A stretch of DNA of 7,546 bases from Candidatus Omnitrophota bacterium (lineage in GTDB: Bacteria > Omnitrophota > Gorgyraeia > Duberdicusellales > Duberdicusellaceae): the NCBI GenBank assembly GCA_015486615.1, contig WFRI01000056.1, positions 1 to 7,546 on the forward strand. The letters are read 5' to 3'. The notes beneath the pieces are model-generated. The model saw nothing but the letters and a program-made list of their open reading frames with translations. It searched no databases and had not been told where the DNA came from. The position numbers and the translations under genes are program-made. Positions 1 through 5,219 of the stretch are shown piece after piece (position 1 is the first letter of the stretch; each line of letters opens with the position of its first letter).

Positions 1-51
1 CTGCTAATATTGAAAAAAGGTAAACTAACAAATAAAAAGGAGGTAGATGTA

Positions 52-339
52 ATGAATATTCAGCCATTAGGAGACAGAGTCTTAGTAAAGCCTTTGGAAG
101 CGGAAGAAAAAACCAAAGGAGGAATTCTTATTCCGGATACTGCCAAGGAAAAGCCTCAGGAAGGTGAAATAGTTGCTGTAGGTAAAGGAAGGCTGCAGGG
201 AGACAAGGTTATGCCTCTGGAGGTTAAAACCGGCGATAAGGTTTTATATGGCAAGTATTCCGGCACTGAAATAAGAGCCAGAGATGGTGAGGAGTACCTT
301 ATTTTAAAGGAAGAAGATATTTTAGCTATAGTAAAGTAA
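52..339 (+). CDS. groES: Co-chaperonin GroES (Hsp10)
   Basis: This gene encodes the heptameric lid of the cytoplasmic GroEL folding chamber. The product is 95 aa, the normal length for the family. The N-terminal strand NIQPLGDRVLVKPLEAEEKT is typical; the mobile loop that docks on GroEL covers about residues 16-34 with the hydrophobic ILI at 25-27; GDKVLYGKYSGTEI is the conserved second half. I chose ATG 52 because AAGGAGG lies at 37-43 with 8 nt spacing and the protein then begins exactly where the family does. A TTG in frame at 10 would add 14 unrelated residues. groEL follows 18 bp downstream, so the two form the usual operon. Only 51 bp of upstream sequence is present. Its first bases (CTGCTAA) resemble the right arm of a CIRCE/HrcA operator, so heat-shock control is possible but not shown. 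Confidence 0.97.
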   Translation: MNIQPLGDRVLVKPLEAEEKTKGGILIPDTAKEKPQEGEIVAVGKGRLQGDKVMPLEVKTGDKVLYGKYSGTEIRARDGEEYLILKEEDILAIVK

Positions 340-357
340 AAAAAAGGAGGGGGTGCT

Positions 358-1998
358 ATGGCAAAACAACTTTTGTTTGATGAGGAGGCAAGGAAGAAAA
401 TTTTGAAAGGTGTTGAGACTTTAGCCGCCAGTGTAAAGGTTACGCTTGGGCCTAAAGGCAGGAACGTTGTTATTGAAAAAAAGTTTGGTTCGCCCACAAT
501 TACTAAAGACGGTGTAAGTGTGGCTAAGGAAATTGAGTTGGAAGAACCTTTTGAAAATATCGGAGCGCAGTTAGTAAAAGAAGTTGCGGAGAAAACTTCT
601 GATAATGCCGGAGACGGCACTACTACTGCTACTGTTCTTGCTGAGGCTATTTCCAAAGAAGGGATGAAAAATGTTGCTGCGGGCGCAAACCCTATGGCTT
701 TAAAAAGAGGCATTGATAAAGCGGTGTCAGCAGTGGTTGAGAATTTGAAAAAAATGTCCAAGCGTGTTAAAGATAAAAAGGAAATATCCCAGGTTGCTAC
801 TATTTCTGCTAACGGAGATGCAAAAATCGGCGAGTTAATTGCTGATGCAATGGAAAAAGTAGGCAAAGACGGGGTTATAACAGTCGAAGAAGCCAAATCA
901 ACAGCTACAACTCTGGATGTTGTTGAAGGAATGCAGTTTGACCAAGGGTATCTATCTCCTTACTTTGTTACGGATTCTGACAAAATGCAATGTATATTAG
1001 AGGATCCTTATATTTTGATTTACGAGAAGAAAATTTCTAACTTAAAAGATATGCTTCCTTTGCTGGAAAAGATAGCCAGAAGCAGCAAGCCTCTGATAGT
1101 TATTGCTGAGGATGTAGAAGGCGAGGCTTTGGCAACTTTGGTAATCAATAAAATAAGAGGGACTTTAGCCTGCTGTGCAGTGAAAGCGCCGGGTTATGGA
1201 GATAGAAGGAAGGCAATGCTGGAGGATATTGCTATTCTTACCGGAGGCAAGGCTATCACTGAAGATTTAGGTATTAAATTGGAAAGCATTGAATTGGAAG
1301 ATTTAGGCCGGGCAAAAAGAGTAAGGGTTGACAAGGAAAATACTACGATTATTGAAGGCGCAGGCAAGACAGACGCTATTAACGCCAGGATAAATCAGAT
1401 TAAAAAGCAAATTGACGAAACAGATTCTGATTATGACCGGGAGAAACTTCAGGAGAGGCTGGCAAAACTTGCCGGCGGAGTTGCGGTAATTAATGTTGGT
1501 TCTGCTACTGAAACAGAAATGAAGGAGAAAAAAGCCAGGGTAGAGGATGCTTTGCATGCTACTCGTGCTGCAGTTGAGGAAGGAATTATTCCCGGCGGCG
1601 GTATTGGGTTGTTAAGGTCCGTGAAAGTATTGGATAATGTGAGGGCTTCCGGGGATGAAAAGATAGGTATAGGCATTGTGAAACGGGCAATAGAAGAGCC
1701 TATCAGGCATCTTCTTTCTAATGCCGGAATTGAAGGTGCGGTGATTGTTGAAAGATTGAAGGACGAGAAAGACAATGTTGGTTTTGATGTAGCCAAAGAA
1801 AAAGTAATAGATATGCTGGAAGCAGGAGTAATTGATCCAACGAAAGTTACCCGGACGGCCCTAGAAAATGCTGCTTCCATTGCTTCTTTGTTGATTACTA
1901 CAGAATGTGTGATTGCGGATAAACCAGAAAAAGAGGATAATAAAGCTCCCAATAATATGCCGCCGGCTGGAGGCATGGGAGGTTACGGAGCATATTAA
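358..1998 (+). CDS. groEL: Chaperonin GroEL (Hsp60)
   Basis: This gene encodes the ATP-driven double-ring chaperonin that folds cytoplasmic proteins together with GroES. The 546-aa length is standard. ATP-site landmarks are present: TLGPKGRN at 29-36, TKDG at 49-52 (D51, equivalent to E. coli D52), GDGTTT at 85-90 (D86, equivalent to D87) and VEDALHATRAAVEEG at 395-409 with the hydrolytic Asp D397. The cpn60 signature AAVEEGIIPGGG is at 404-415. The apical domain holds APGYGDRRKAML at 277-288. The tail is a short Gly/Met-rich GGMGGYGAY rather than long GGM repeats. AGGAGG at 345-350 and ATG at 358 set the start. Two adjacent Cys (272-273) in the apical domain replace the small hydrophobic residues common in other GroELs. 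That is a minor variation. The gene is co-transcribed with groES and ends at the terminator just downstream. Confidence 0.98.
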   Translation: MAKQLLFDEEARKKILKGVETLAASVKVTLGPKGRNVVIEKKFGSPTITKDGVSVAKEIELEEPFENIGAQLVKEVAEKTSDNAGDGTTTATVLAEAISKEGMKNVAAGANPMALKRGIDKAVSAVVENLKKMSKRVKDKKEISQVATISANGDAKIGELIADAMEKVGKDGVITVEEAKSTATTLDVVEGMQFDQGYLSPYFVTDSDKMQCILEDPYILIYEKKISNLKDMLPLLEKIARSSKPLIVIAEDVEGEALATLVINKIRGTLACCAVKAPGYGDRRKAMLEDIAILTGGKAITEDLGIKLESIELEDLGRAKRVRVDKENTTIIEGAGKTDAINARINQIKKQIDETDSDYDREKLQERLAKLAGGVAVINVGSATETEMKEKKARVEDALHATRAAVEEGIIPGGGIGLLRSVKVLDNVRASGDEKIGIGIVKRAIEEPIRHLLSNAGIEGAVIVERLKDEKDNVGFDVAKEKVIDMLEAGVIDPTKVTRTALENAASIASLLITTECVIADKPEKEDNKAPNNMPPAGGMGGYGAY

Positions 1999-2019
1999 TC
2001 CGCAGATTTTAATTTTTTC

Positions 2020-2056
2020 AAGAAAGCCCTGCACAAAATTGCGCAGGGCTTTCTTT
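2020..2056 (+). terminator. Rho-independent terminator of groESL
   Basis: A perfect 13-bp stem (2020-2032 with 2043-2055, core GAAAGCCCTGC/GCAGGGCTTTC) encloses a 10-nt loop and begins 21 bp after the groEL stop. The T-rich tail is short (CTTTAT), so the U-tract is modest, but the stem is long and GC-rich in its core. It separates the chaperonin operon from rph. Confidence 0.8.
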
Positions 2057-2058
2057 AT

Positions 2059-2130
2059 CCACCGGCACTGCTGTTGAGAAGACGCTGACGCGTTTTTGGA
2101 CGTGGGTGCCGGTAAAAAGGCGTGGTGGTA
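2059..2130 (+). repeat. Structured intergenic repeat, copy A
   Basis: This is one of two related non-coding elements in the window; copy B is at 3731-3843. Copy A has an 8-bp perfect outer stem, ACCGGCAC (2061-2068) with GTGCCGGT (2106-2113), and a small inner stem ACGC/GCGT (2082-2085/2090-2093) followed by TTTTT. Two blocks are shared with copy B. Block 1 (2079-2101, 19 of 23 positions equal) includes the identical 12-mer GCGTTTTTGGAC. Block 2 (2104-2130) starts with the identical 12-mer GGGTGCCGGTAA. Strand is assigned because a C-to-T change in copy B keeps a G-U pair only in + strand RNA. It could be a structured RNA, a mobile REP/MITE-like element, or a processing site. I recognise no named family. 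Confidence 0.65.
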
Positions 2131-2229
2131 ATAACCAAACATTAATATATTCTTGTTTGGATACCTGTCCCGATTCCTTAATATTAGTATTCAGAAAAAT
2201 CGGGGTTTGAATTTGGTTATTGGTTATTT
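2131..2229. other. AT-rich intergenic spacer with inverted repeats
   Basis: I see no coding region here. Three inverted repeats are visible: AATAACCAAA (2130-2139) with TTTGGTTATT (2212-2221), CCAAAC (2135-2140) with GTTTGG (2155-2160), and CCCGATT (2169-2175) with AATCGGG (2198-2204). TTGGTTAT and TGGTTATT also lie next to each other at 2213-2228, just upstream of the rph promoter. These might be protein-binding or structural features, but no function can be assigned. Confidence 0.4.
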
Positions 2230-2238
2230 TGTTATAAT
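2230..2238 (+). promoter_or_regulatory. Extended -10 promoter for rph-rdgB
   Basis: TGTTATAAT (2230-2238) is an exact match to the extended -10 form TGnTATAAT of a housekeeping sigma factor. No well-spaced -35 is visible: TTGAAT at 2207-2212 lies 20 bp away and TTGGTT at 2213-2218 only 14 bp away. That is usual for extended -10 promoters. The start would fall near 2245, giving a leader of about 45 nt before rph. Confidence 0.6.
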
Positions 2239-2243
2239 TTTGA

Positions 2244-2271
2244 TTTTAATCAATGTCCTCAGTGATTAAAA
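2244..2271 (+). promoter_or_regulatory. Inverted repeat in rph leader (operator or hairpin)
   Basis: TTTTAATCA (2244-2252) and TGATTAAAA (2263-2271) form a perfect 9-bp inverted repeat with a 10-bp spacer. It begins at the predicted transcription start and ends 8 nt before the rph ribosome-binding site. As DNA it has the position of a repressor operator; as RNA it is a leader hairpin. The loop contains CCTC (2257-2260), which could pair with GAGG of the rph SD (2282-2285). No regulator family can be named from this sequence. Confidence 0.45.
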
Positions 2272-2290
2272 ATTATACCAGGAGGCAAAA

Positions 2291-2998
2291 ATGAATAGGG
2301 CAAAGGGGAGAGATTACGACCAGTTGAGAGAAATAAGAGTTAAAAGAGATATTATAAAGTATCCTTTAGGCTCGGCTATGGTTGAATTTGGAGATACTCA
2401 GGTAATCTGCACGGCAACAGTTGACGAGCATGTGCCGGTTTTTCTGAAGGGTTCGGGCAAAGGCTGGCTTACTGCTGAATATGGGATGCTGCCGGCTTCT
2501 ACAGACAACCGGATACAGAGGGATAAAAAAAGCGGCAGGGTTTATGAGATTCAAAGGCTTATTGGCCGGGCATTAAGGGCAGTGGTAGATTTAGGTAAAA
2601 TAGGCGAGAGGACAATAAGAATAGACTGCGATGTTATTCAGGCTGACGGAGGGACGAGGACAGCCTCGGTTACCGGCGGGTTTATTGCTCTGGCCGGCTG
2701 TTTAAGCCGGCTGTATAAAAAAAGAATGATTGGGAGTATTCCCTTAAACTCTTATTTGGCGGCAATTAGTGTGGGTATTGTAGAGAGAAACTTATTTTTA
2801 GATTTGGATTATTCAGAAGACTCTATAGCAGAAGTGGATATGAATGTGGCTGCTAATGATAGAGGCGAAATTGTAGAAGTCCAGGGCACTGCTGAAAAAG
2901 GTTTTTTTTCCAAGAAAGTGCTGGATGATATGCTGGATTTAGCATTGAAAGGCATTGATGAGATTATAAAAATAGAAAAAGAATTAATAAAACTTTGA
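2291..2998 (+). CDS. rph: Ribonuclease PH
   Basis: RNase PH is a phosphate-dependent 3'-5' exoribonuclease that trims tRNA precursors in the cytoplasm, working as a hexamer of dimers. The 235-aa length is typical. Family motifs run in order: GDTQVICTATV at 34-44, the GKGWLTAEYGMLP stretch at 56-68, EIQRLIGRALRAVVDL at 86-101 with phosphate-site arginines, IDCDVIQADGGTRTA at 111-125 (GTRT contacts phosphate and RNA), and the catalytic-side LDLDYSEDSIAEVDMNV at 170-186 with acidic residues D177 and D183. The start is set by AGGAGG at 2280-2285, 5 nt before ATG 2291. The N-terminus lacks the usual RPDGR wording (it reads NRAKGRDYDQLREI) but keeps DQLR. rdgB starts 4 bp after the stop. A tRNA gene without encoded CCA lies nearby, which suits an RNase PH substrate, though this is not a functional link. 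Confidence 0.96.
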   Translation: MNRAKGRDYDQLREIRVKRDIIKYPLGSAMVEFGDTQVICTATVDEHVPVFLKGSGKGWLTAEYGMLPASTDNRIQRDKKSGRVYEIQRLIGRALRAVVDLGKIGERTIRIDCDVIQADGGTRTASVTGGFIALAGCLSRLYKKRMIGSIPLNSYLAAISVGIVERNLFLDLDYSEDSIAEVDMNVAANDRGEIVEVQGTAEKGFFSKKVLDDMLDLALKGIDEIIKIEKELIKL

Positions 2999-3002
2999 GG
3001 TT

Positions 3003-3617
3003 ATGTTTGAACTGATAGTTGCTACAGGCAATAAAGATAAATTCAGGGAAATAAAAAGCATCTTGAAAGGGTTAAAGGCAAAGTTATATTCGTTAAATGA
3101 TTTTAGCAAAGCGCCTAAGATTGTAGAAGACGGGGATACTTTTTTAGATAATGCCGCAAAAAAAGCAGTTGTTGTGTCTGATTTTTTTAGCGGCTGTGCG
3201 GTTGCTGACGATTCCGGCCTGGAAGTAGATTTTTTAGACGGCAGGCCCGGAATTTATTCTGCGCGGTTTGCCGGCAAAAAAGCCGGCTATTCTGCTAACA
3301 ACGAAAAACTTTTGAAATTGTTAAAAACCGTCCCTTTTAAGAAACGCAAAGCAAGATTTGTCTGCTGTGTTTGTTTTGCCTGTAATGGCCGGGTAATAAA
3401 GCATTTTTACGGATATTTAAGAGGTTATATTGTTGAACAGCCAAAGGGTAAAAACGGGTTTGGCTATGACCCGTTGTTTTATGTGCCTTTTTATGAGAAA
3501 ACCTTAGCCCAAATGCCGGCAAAAATAAAAAACAGCATAAGCCACAGGCATAATGCTTTTGTTAAGTTTGAGAGATATTTAAAGGGTTTCTTGAAGAAAA
3601 ATAAGCCTGGGATATAA
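3003..3617 (+). CDS. rdgB: RdgB/HAM1-type non-canonical purine NTP pyrophosphatase
   Basis: The enzyme hydrolyses dITP, ITP, XTP and related deaminated purine nucleotides to monophosphates and PPi, keeping them out of DNA and RNA. The length of 204 aa is normal. Motifs: ATGNKDKFREIK at 7-18 (nucleotide and triphosphate binding), EDGDTFLDNAAKKA at 42-55, ADDSGLEVDFLDGRPGIYSA at 68-87 with D69/D70 as catalytic metal ligands, GKNGFGYDPLF at 149-159, and SHR at 180-182 for base recognition. The start ATG 3003 lies 4 bp after the rph stop. Its only SD is GAGG (2997-3000), partly overlapping that stop with very short spacing, so translation is probably coupled to rph. One oddity is a Cys cluster CCVCFAC at 121-127 on a core strand where the family usually has one Cys followed by hydrophobic residues. 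The Lys-rich C-terminus (FLKKNKPGI) is variable in the family. Confidence 0.95.
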   Translation: MFELIVATGNKDKFREIKSILKGLKAKLYSLNDFSKAPKIVEDGDTFLDNAAKKAVVVSDFFSGCAVADDSGLEVDFLDGRPGIYSARFAGKKAGYSANNEKLLKLLKTVPFKKRKARFVCCVCFACNGRVIKHFYGYLRGYIVEQPKGKNGFGYDPLFYVPFYEKTLAQMPAKIKNSISHRHNAFVKFERYLKGFLKKNKPGI

Positions 3618-3618
3618 T
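3591..3618 (+). promoter_or_regulatory. Candidate promoter at the rdgB 3' end
   Basis: TTGAAG (3591-3596, 4 of 6 to TTGACA) and a perfect TATAAT (3613-3618) are separated by 16 bp. The site overlaps the last codons and stop of rdgB. The start would be near 3625, leading into repeat copy B and then tRNA-Pro. It is the best promoter candidate for the tRNA on this strand, but AT-rich stop regions produce TATAAT by chance. Confidence 0.45.
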
Positions 3619-3620
3619 AA

Positions 3621-3656
3621 TTTAGGCTGGGGCTGGGGTTTAGGTTTAGATTGGTT
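3621..3656 (+). other. G-rich, C-poor tract with G-quadruplex potential
   Basis: The stretch GGCTGGGGCTGGGGTTTAGG (3625-3644) carries four G-runs of at least two, continued by GGTTTAGATTGG. It lies at the start of the predicted transcript from the promoter at 3591-3618. G-runs of two to four could support a two-layer quadruplex, but this rests on pattern alone. C is nearly absent on this strand from about 3634 to 3675. Confidence 0.3.
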
Positions 3657-3730
3657 TTATTGGTTGAATTAGTTGGACTTGCGACTTTCGATTACGATAT
3701 ATTTGCATTTTGATAGTTTGACTATGCTCG

Positions 3731-3843
3731 CCATCGGCTTTGAGCGATTGACTGCCGCTAAAAAAACGCTAGAGCGTTTTTGGACACCTCGGGGGTGGAG
3801 AGGATTCCAGCCCAGAGGCGGGTGCCGGTAAGAGGGCATTGGT
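3731..3843 (+). repeat. Structured intergenic repeat, copy B
   Basis: This is the second copy of the element at 2059-2130. The left arm CCATCGGC (3731-3738) matches CCACCGGC of copy A. ATCGGC (3733-3738) pairs with GCCGGT (3824-3829) through one G-U wobble, so the outer stem is kept despite the base change. Block 1 (3763-3785) contains the inner hairpin AAAAACGCT (3762-3770) / AGCGTTTTT (3773-3781), which with its T-run also looks like a weak terminator. Block 2 (3820-3843) begins GGGTGCCGGTAA. The blocks are 34 nt apart here but only 2 nt apart in copy A; the extra bases are a hairpin (3787-3818). It ends about 64 bp before tRNA-Pro. I see no protein-coding signal. Confidence 0.62.
3787..3818 (+). 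repeat. Hairpin present only in repeat copy B
   Basis: CCTC-g-GGG-g-TGGA (3787-3799) pairs with TCCA-g-CCC-a-GAGG (3806-3818) around a 6-nt loop. That gives 11 Watson-Crick pairs with two single mismatches (G3791/A3814 and G3795/G3810). It fills nearly all of the 34 bases separating the two conserved blocks in copy B, and copy A has no counterpart. This looks like a modular stem gained or lost as a unit. Confidence 0.6.
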
Positions 3844-3906
3844 ATCTGCGGCAAAACGAGACTGTCTTAAAAGGCTGCAGATGGCCCTAAATACTTTCTT
3901 TTTCAT

Positions 3907-3981
3907 CGGGAAGTGGCGCAGTTTGGCCAGCGCGTCTGCTTTGGGAGCAGAAGGCCGTGGGTTCAAGTCCCACCTTCCCGA
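3907..3981 (+). tRNA. tRNA-Pro (anticodon UGG)
   Basis: A complete cloverleaf can be folded. The acceptor stem is CGGGAAG (3907-3913) / CTTCCCG (3974-3980) with discriminator A3981. The D-stem is GCGC (3916-3919) / GCGC (3930-3933), with GG in the D-loop. The anticodon stem is TCTGC (3935-3939) / GCAGA (3947-3951) with loop TTTGGGA and anticodon TGG at 3942-3944. The T-stem is GTGGG (3957-3961) / CCCAC (3969-3973) with loop TTCAAGT. The C1-G72 pair and A73 are the bacterial proline identity pattern. The variable loop is 5 nt. The 3' CCA is not encoded, so it must be added by a nucleotidyltransferase after trimming. It reads CCA and, with U34 wobble, other proline codons. Confidence 0.97.
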
Positions 3982-4008
3982 TTATTTCTGATTAAATCAG
4001 AAATAATC
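3980..4008 (+). other. Perfect hairpin abutting the tRNA 3' end
   Basis: GATTATTTCTGAT (3980-3992) pairs perfectly with ATCAGAAATAATC (3996-4008) over 13 bp with a 3-nt TAA loop. The first two bases are the tRNA's G72 and A73. No T-run follows, so it is not a standard intrinsic terminator. In the precursor it could compete with the acceptor stem or mark the site for 3' end cleavage. Confidence 0.55.
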
Positions 4009-4027
4009 GAGCCCCGTGATGAGCGGT

Positions 4028-4048
4028 AGCGAATTTTACTTCGCTTTT
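4028..4048 (+). terminator. Possible weak terminator after tRNA-Pro
   Basis: AGCGAA (4028-4033) and TTCGCT (4040-4045) form a 6-bp stem with a 6-nt loop followed by TTT. This is short for an intrinsic terminator. It is the only hairpin plus T-run between the tRNA and the next gene. GGCTT (4049-4053) / AAGCC (4064-4068) directly after it may add structure. Confidence 0.35.
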
Positions 4049-4091
4049 GGCTTGTAAAAATCTAAGCCTCATTAAAGATTTTAATGTTTAT

Positions 4092-5219
4092 ATGAAAAAG
4101 TTTTTTCTATCAATTTTATTGTTTTTTTCACTCTTGCCGGTTCCTGCATGGGCGAAGGTTGATATATTATTTTTTTATTCTCCTCATTGCCATGCCTGTA
4201 TTAGGACAAAACAGGAAATAATACCCCGGATAAAAGATAAATTCGGTGATAAAGTAGAAATAGATTATTTAAGTATTTTAAATAAAGATAATTTAGAGCA
4301 GCTTATCGCCTTAAATAAGATATTTGGAAAAAATCAGGCTCTTGTGCCCACAATGTTTGTAGGGGATAAAATATTTATAGGCAGAGATGTTATTGCCAGA
4401 GAAATTTTCCCTTTGTTAGAAAAGATGCTTCAGCAGGAGCAGCAGGCACAGAGAAAAAAGTTAGTTTTTGATTTAAAAAAACATTTTCAATCTTTGTCCC
4501 TGCTTACTATATTAAGCGCGGGTTTGCTTGACGGAATAACCCCTTGTGCTTTTACTGTAATAGTATTTTTTATTTTCTTACTTACTTTTTACGGATATTC
4601 CAGAAAGGAAATAATTTCTATTGGCAGCGCATATATCCTGGCAGTTTTTATTAGTTATCTTTTAATCGGGCTGGGGATTTTTAATTTTATTTACGCTTTA
4701 AAGGGGTTTTACTGGGTTATGAAGGGATTTTATTGCCTGGTTGCCGGTATTTGTCTGGTCCTGGCTTCTTTGGCGTTCTATGATTTTTTCAAATATAAAA
4801 CGACTGGCAAAACAGAAAACGCTTCTTTGCAGCTTCCTTCTAATTTAAAAAAGATGATAAAAAAAATTATCGGGGATAAATACCGCAGGAAAAAAAGTAA
4901 TATAGTTTCTCTATTTGCCGGTGCTTTTTTAATAGGCATAGCTGTCTCTTTCTTAGAGGCAGTCTGCGCAGGCCGGGTTTATCCGCCAATAATGGCCATG
5001 GCTGTGAAAATTGAAAGTTTAAGGCTGAAGGCGTTTATGTATTTTATTTTATACAACTTAATGTTTATTCTGCCTTTAGTGTTAGTTCTTGCTTTTGCCC
5101 TTTGGGGAGTAAATTCTGAAAGGTTTTCTTCATTTATGCAGAATAGATACGGAGTTATTAAGATGTTTATGGGCTTTCTGTTTTTAATATTGGGAATTTT
5201 TATATTGTGCGTATCCTGA
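4092..5219 (+). CDS. Periplasmic thioredoxin domain fused to CcdA/DsbD-type thiol electron transporter
   Basis: This is a predicted inner-membrane protein of 375 aa. It probably moves reducing equivalents from cytoplasmic thioredoxin across the membrane to its own periplasmic thioredoxin-fold domain. A signal peptide (1-21, basic KK then hydrophobic, ending AWA) precedes a thioredoxin-like domain (about 22-112) with FYSPHCHAC, active-site C33-H-A-C36, and the cis-Pro region VPTMFVGD (P86). Six membrane segments follow (about 134-168, 174-200, 206-230, 271-304, 313-341, 355-374). The paired Cys expected of CcdA/DsbD are C152 in LLDGITPCAFT and C292 in FLEAVCAGRVYPP. A Lys/Arg-rich loop (231-270) is probably cytoplasmic. 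Known DsbD has its thioredoxin domain C-terminal; here it is N-terminal. ATG 4092 is chosen for the signal peptide, although the SD is poor (AAAGA). An in-frame TTG at 4047 is rejected. The last 13 nt overlap the next gene. I give no gene symbol because the DsbD/CcdA/ScsB assignment is open. Confidence 0.88.
   Translation: MKKFFLSILLFFSLLPVPAWAKVDILFFYSPHCHACIRTKQEIIPRIKDKFGDKVEIDYLSILNKDNLEQLIALNKIFGKNQALVPTMFVGDKIFIGRDVIAREIFPLLEKMLQQEQQAQRKKLVFDLKKHFQSLSLLTILSAGLLDGITPCAFTVIVFFIFLLTFYGYSRKEIISIGSAYILAVFISYLLIGLGIFNFIYALKGFYWVMKGFYCLVAGICLVLASLAFYDFFKYKTTGKTENASLQLPSNLKKMIKKIIGDKYRRKKSNIVSLFAGAFLIGIAVSFLEAVCAGRVYPPIMAMAVKIESLRLKAFMYFILYNLMFILPLVLVLAFALWGVNSERFSSFMQNRYGVIKMFMGFLFLILGIFILCVS

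Noticed and set aside
10..51. N-terminal extension of GroES from TTG at 10
   Set aside because: It reads through the ribosome-binding site of ATG 52 and adds residues absent from the family.
156..896. Long minus-strand open frame antisense to groES and groEL
   Set aside because: It lies entirely opposite two certain genes, has no recognisable domain or RBS, and its Ser/Thr/Phe-rich composition is what antisense of AT-leaning coding sequence gives.
2059..2130. Integron attC or CRISPR-like repeat
   Set aside because: There is no attC core motif pair, no integrase, and only two dispersed, unequal copies without regular spacing.
3669..3966. Two short minus-strand frames over repeat copy B and tRNA-Pro
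   Set aside because: They run through the tRNA and the structured repeat, have no RBS, and show no family resemblance. The word similarity to the minus-strand frame at copy A (LPAP...SKNA) reflects the DNA repeat.
3907..4008. tRNA-Pro as an integration (att) site
   Set aside because: No duplicated tRNA 3' end, integrase or phage gene is visible in the window; the adjacent symmetric sequence is a hairpin, not a direct repeat of the tRNA.
4047..4091. Upstream TTG start for the thioredoxin-CcdA gene
   Set aside because: It would place 15 polar residues before a textbook signal peptide that begins at ATG 4092, and the TTG sits in a hairpin/T-run region without an SD.
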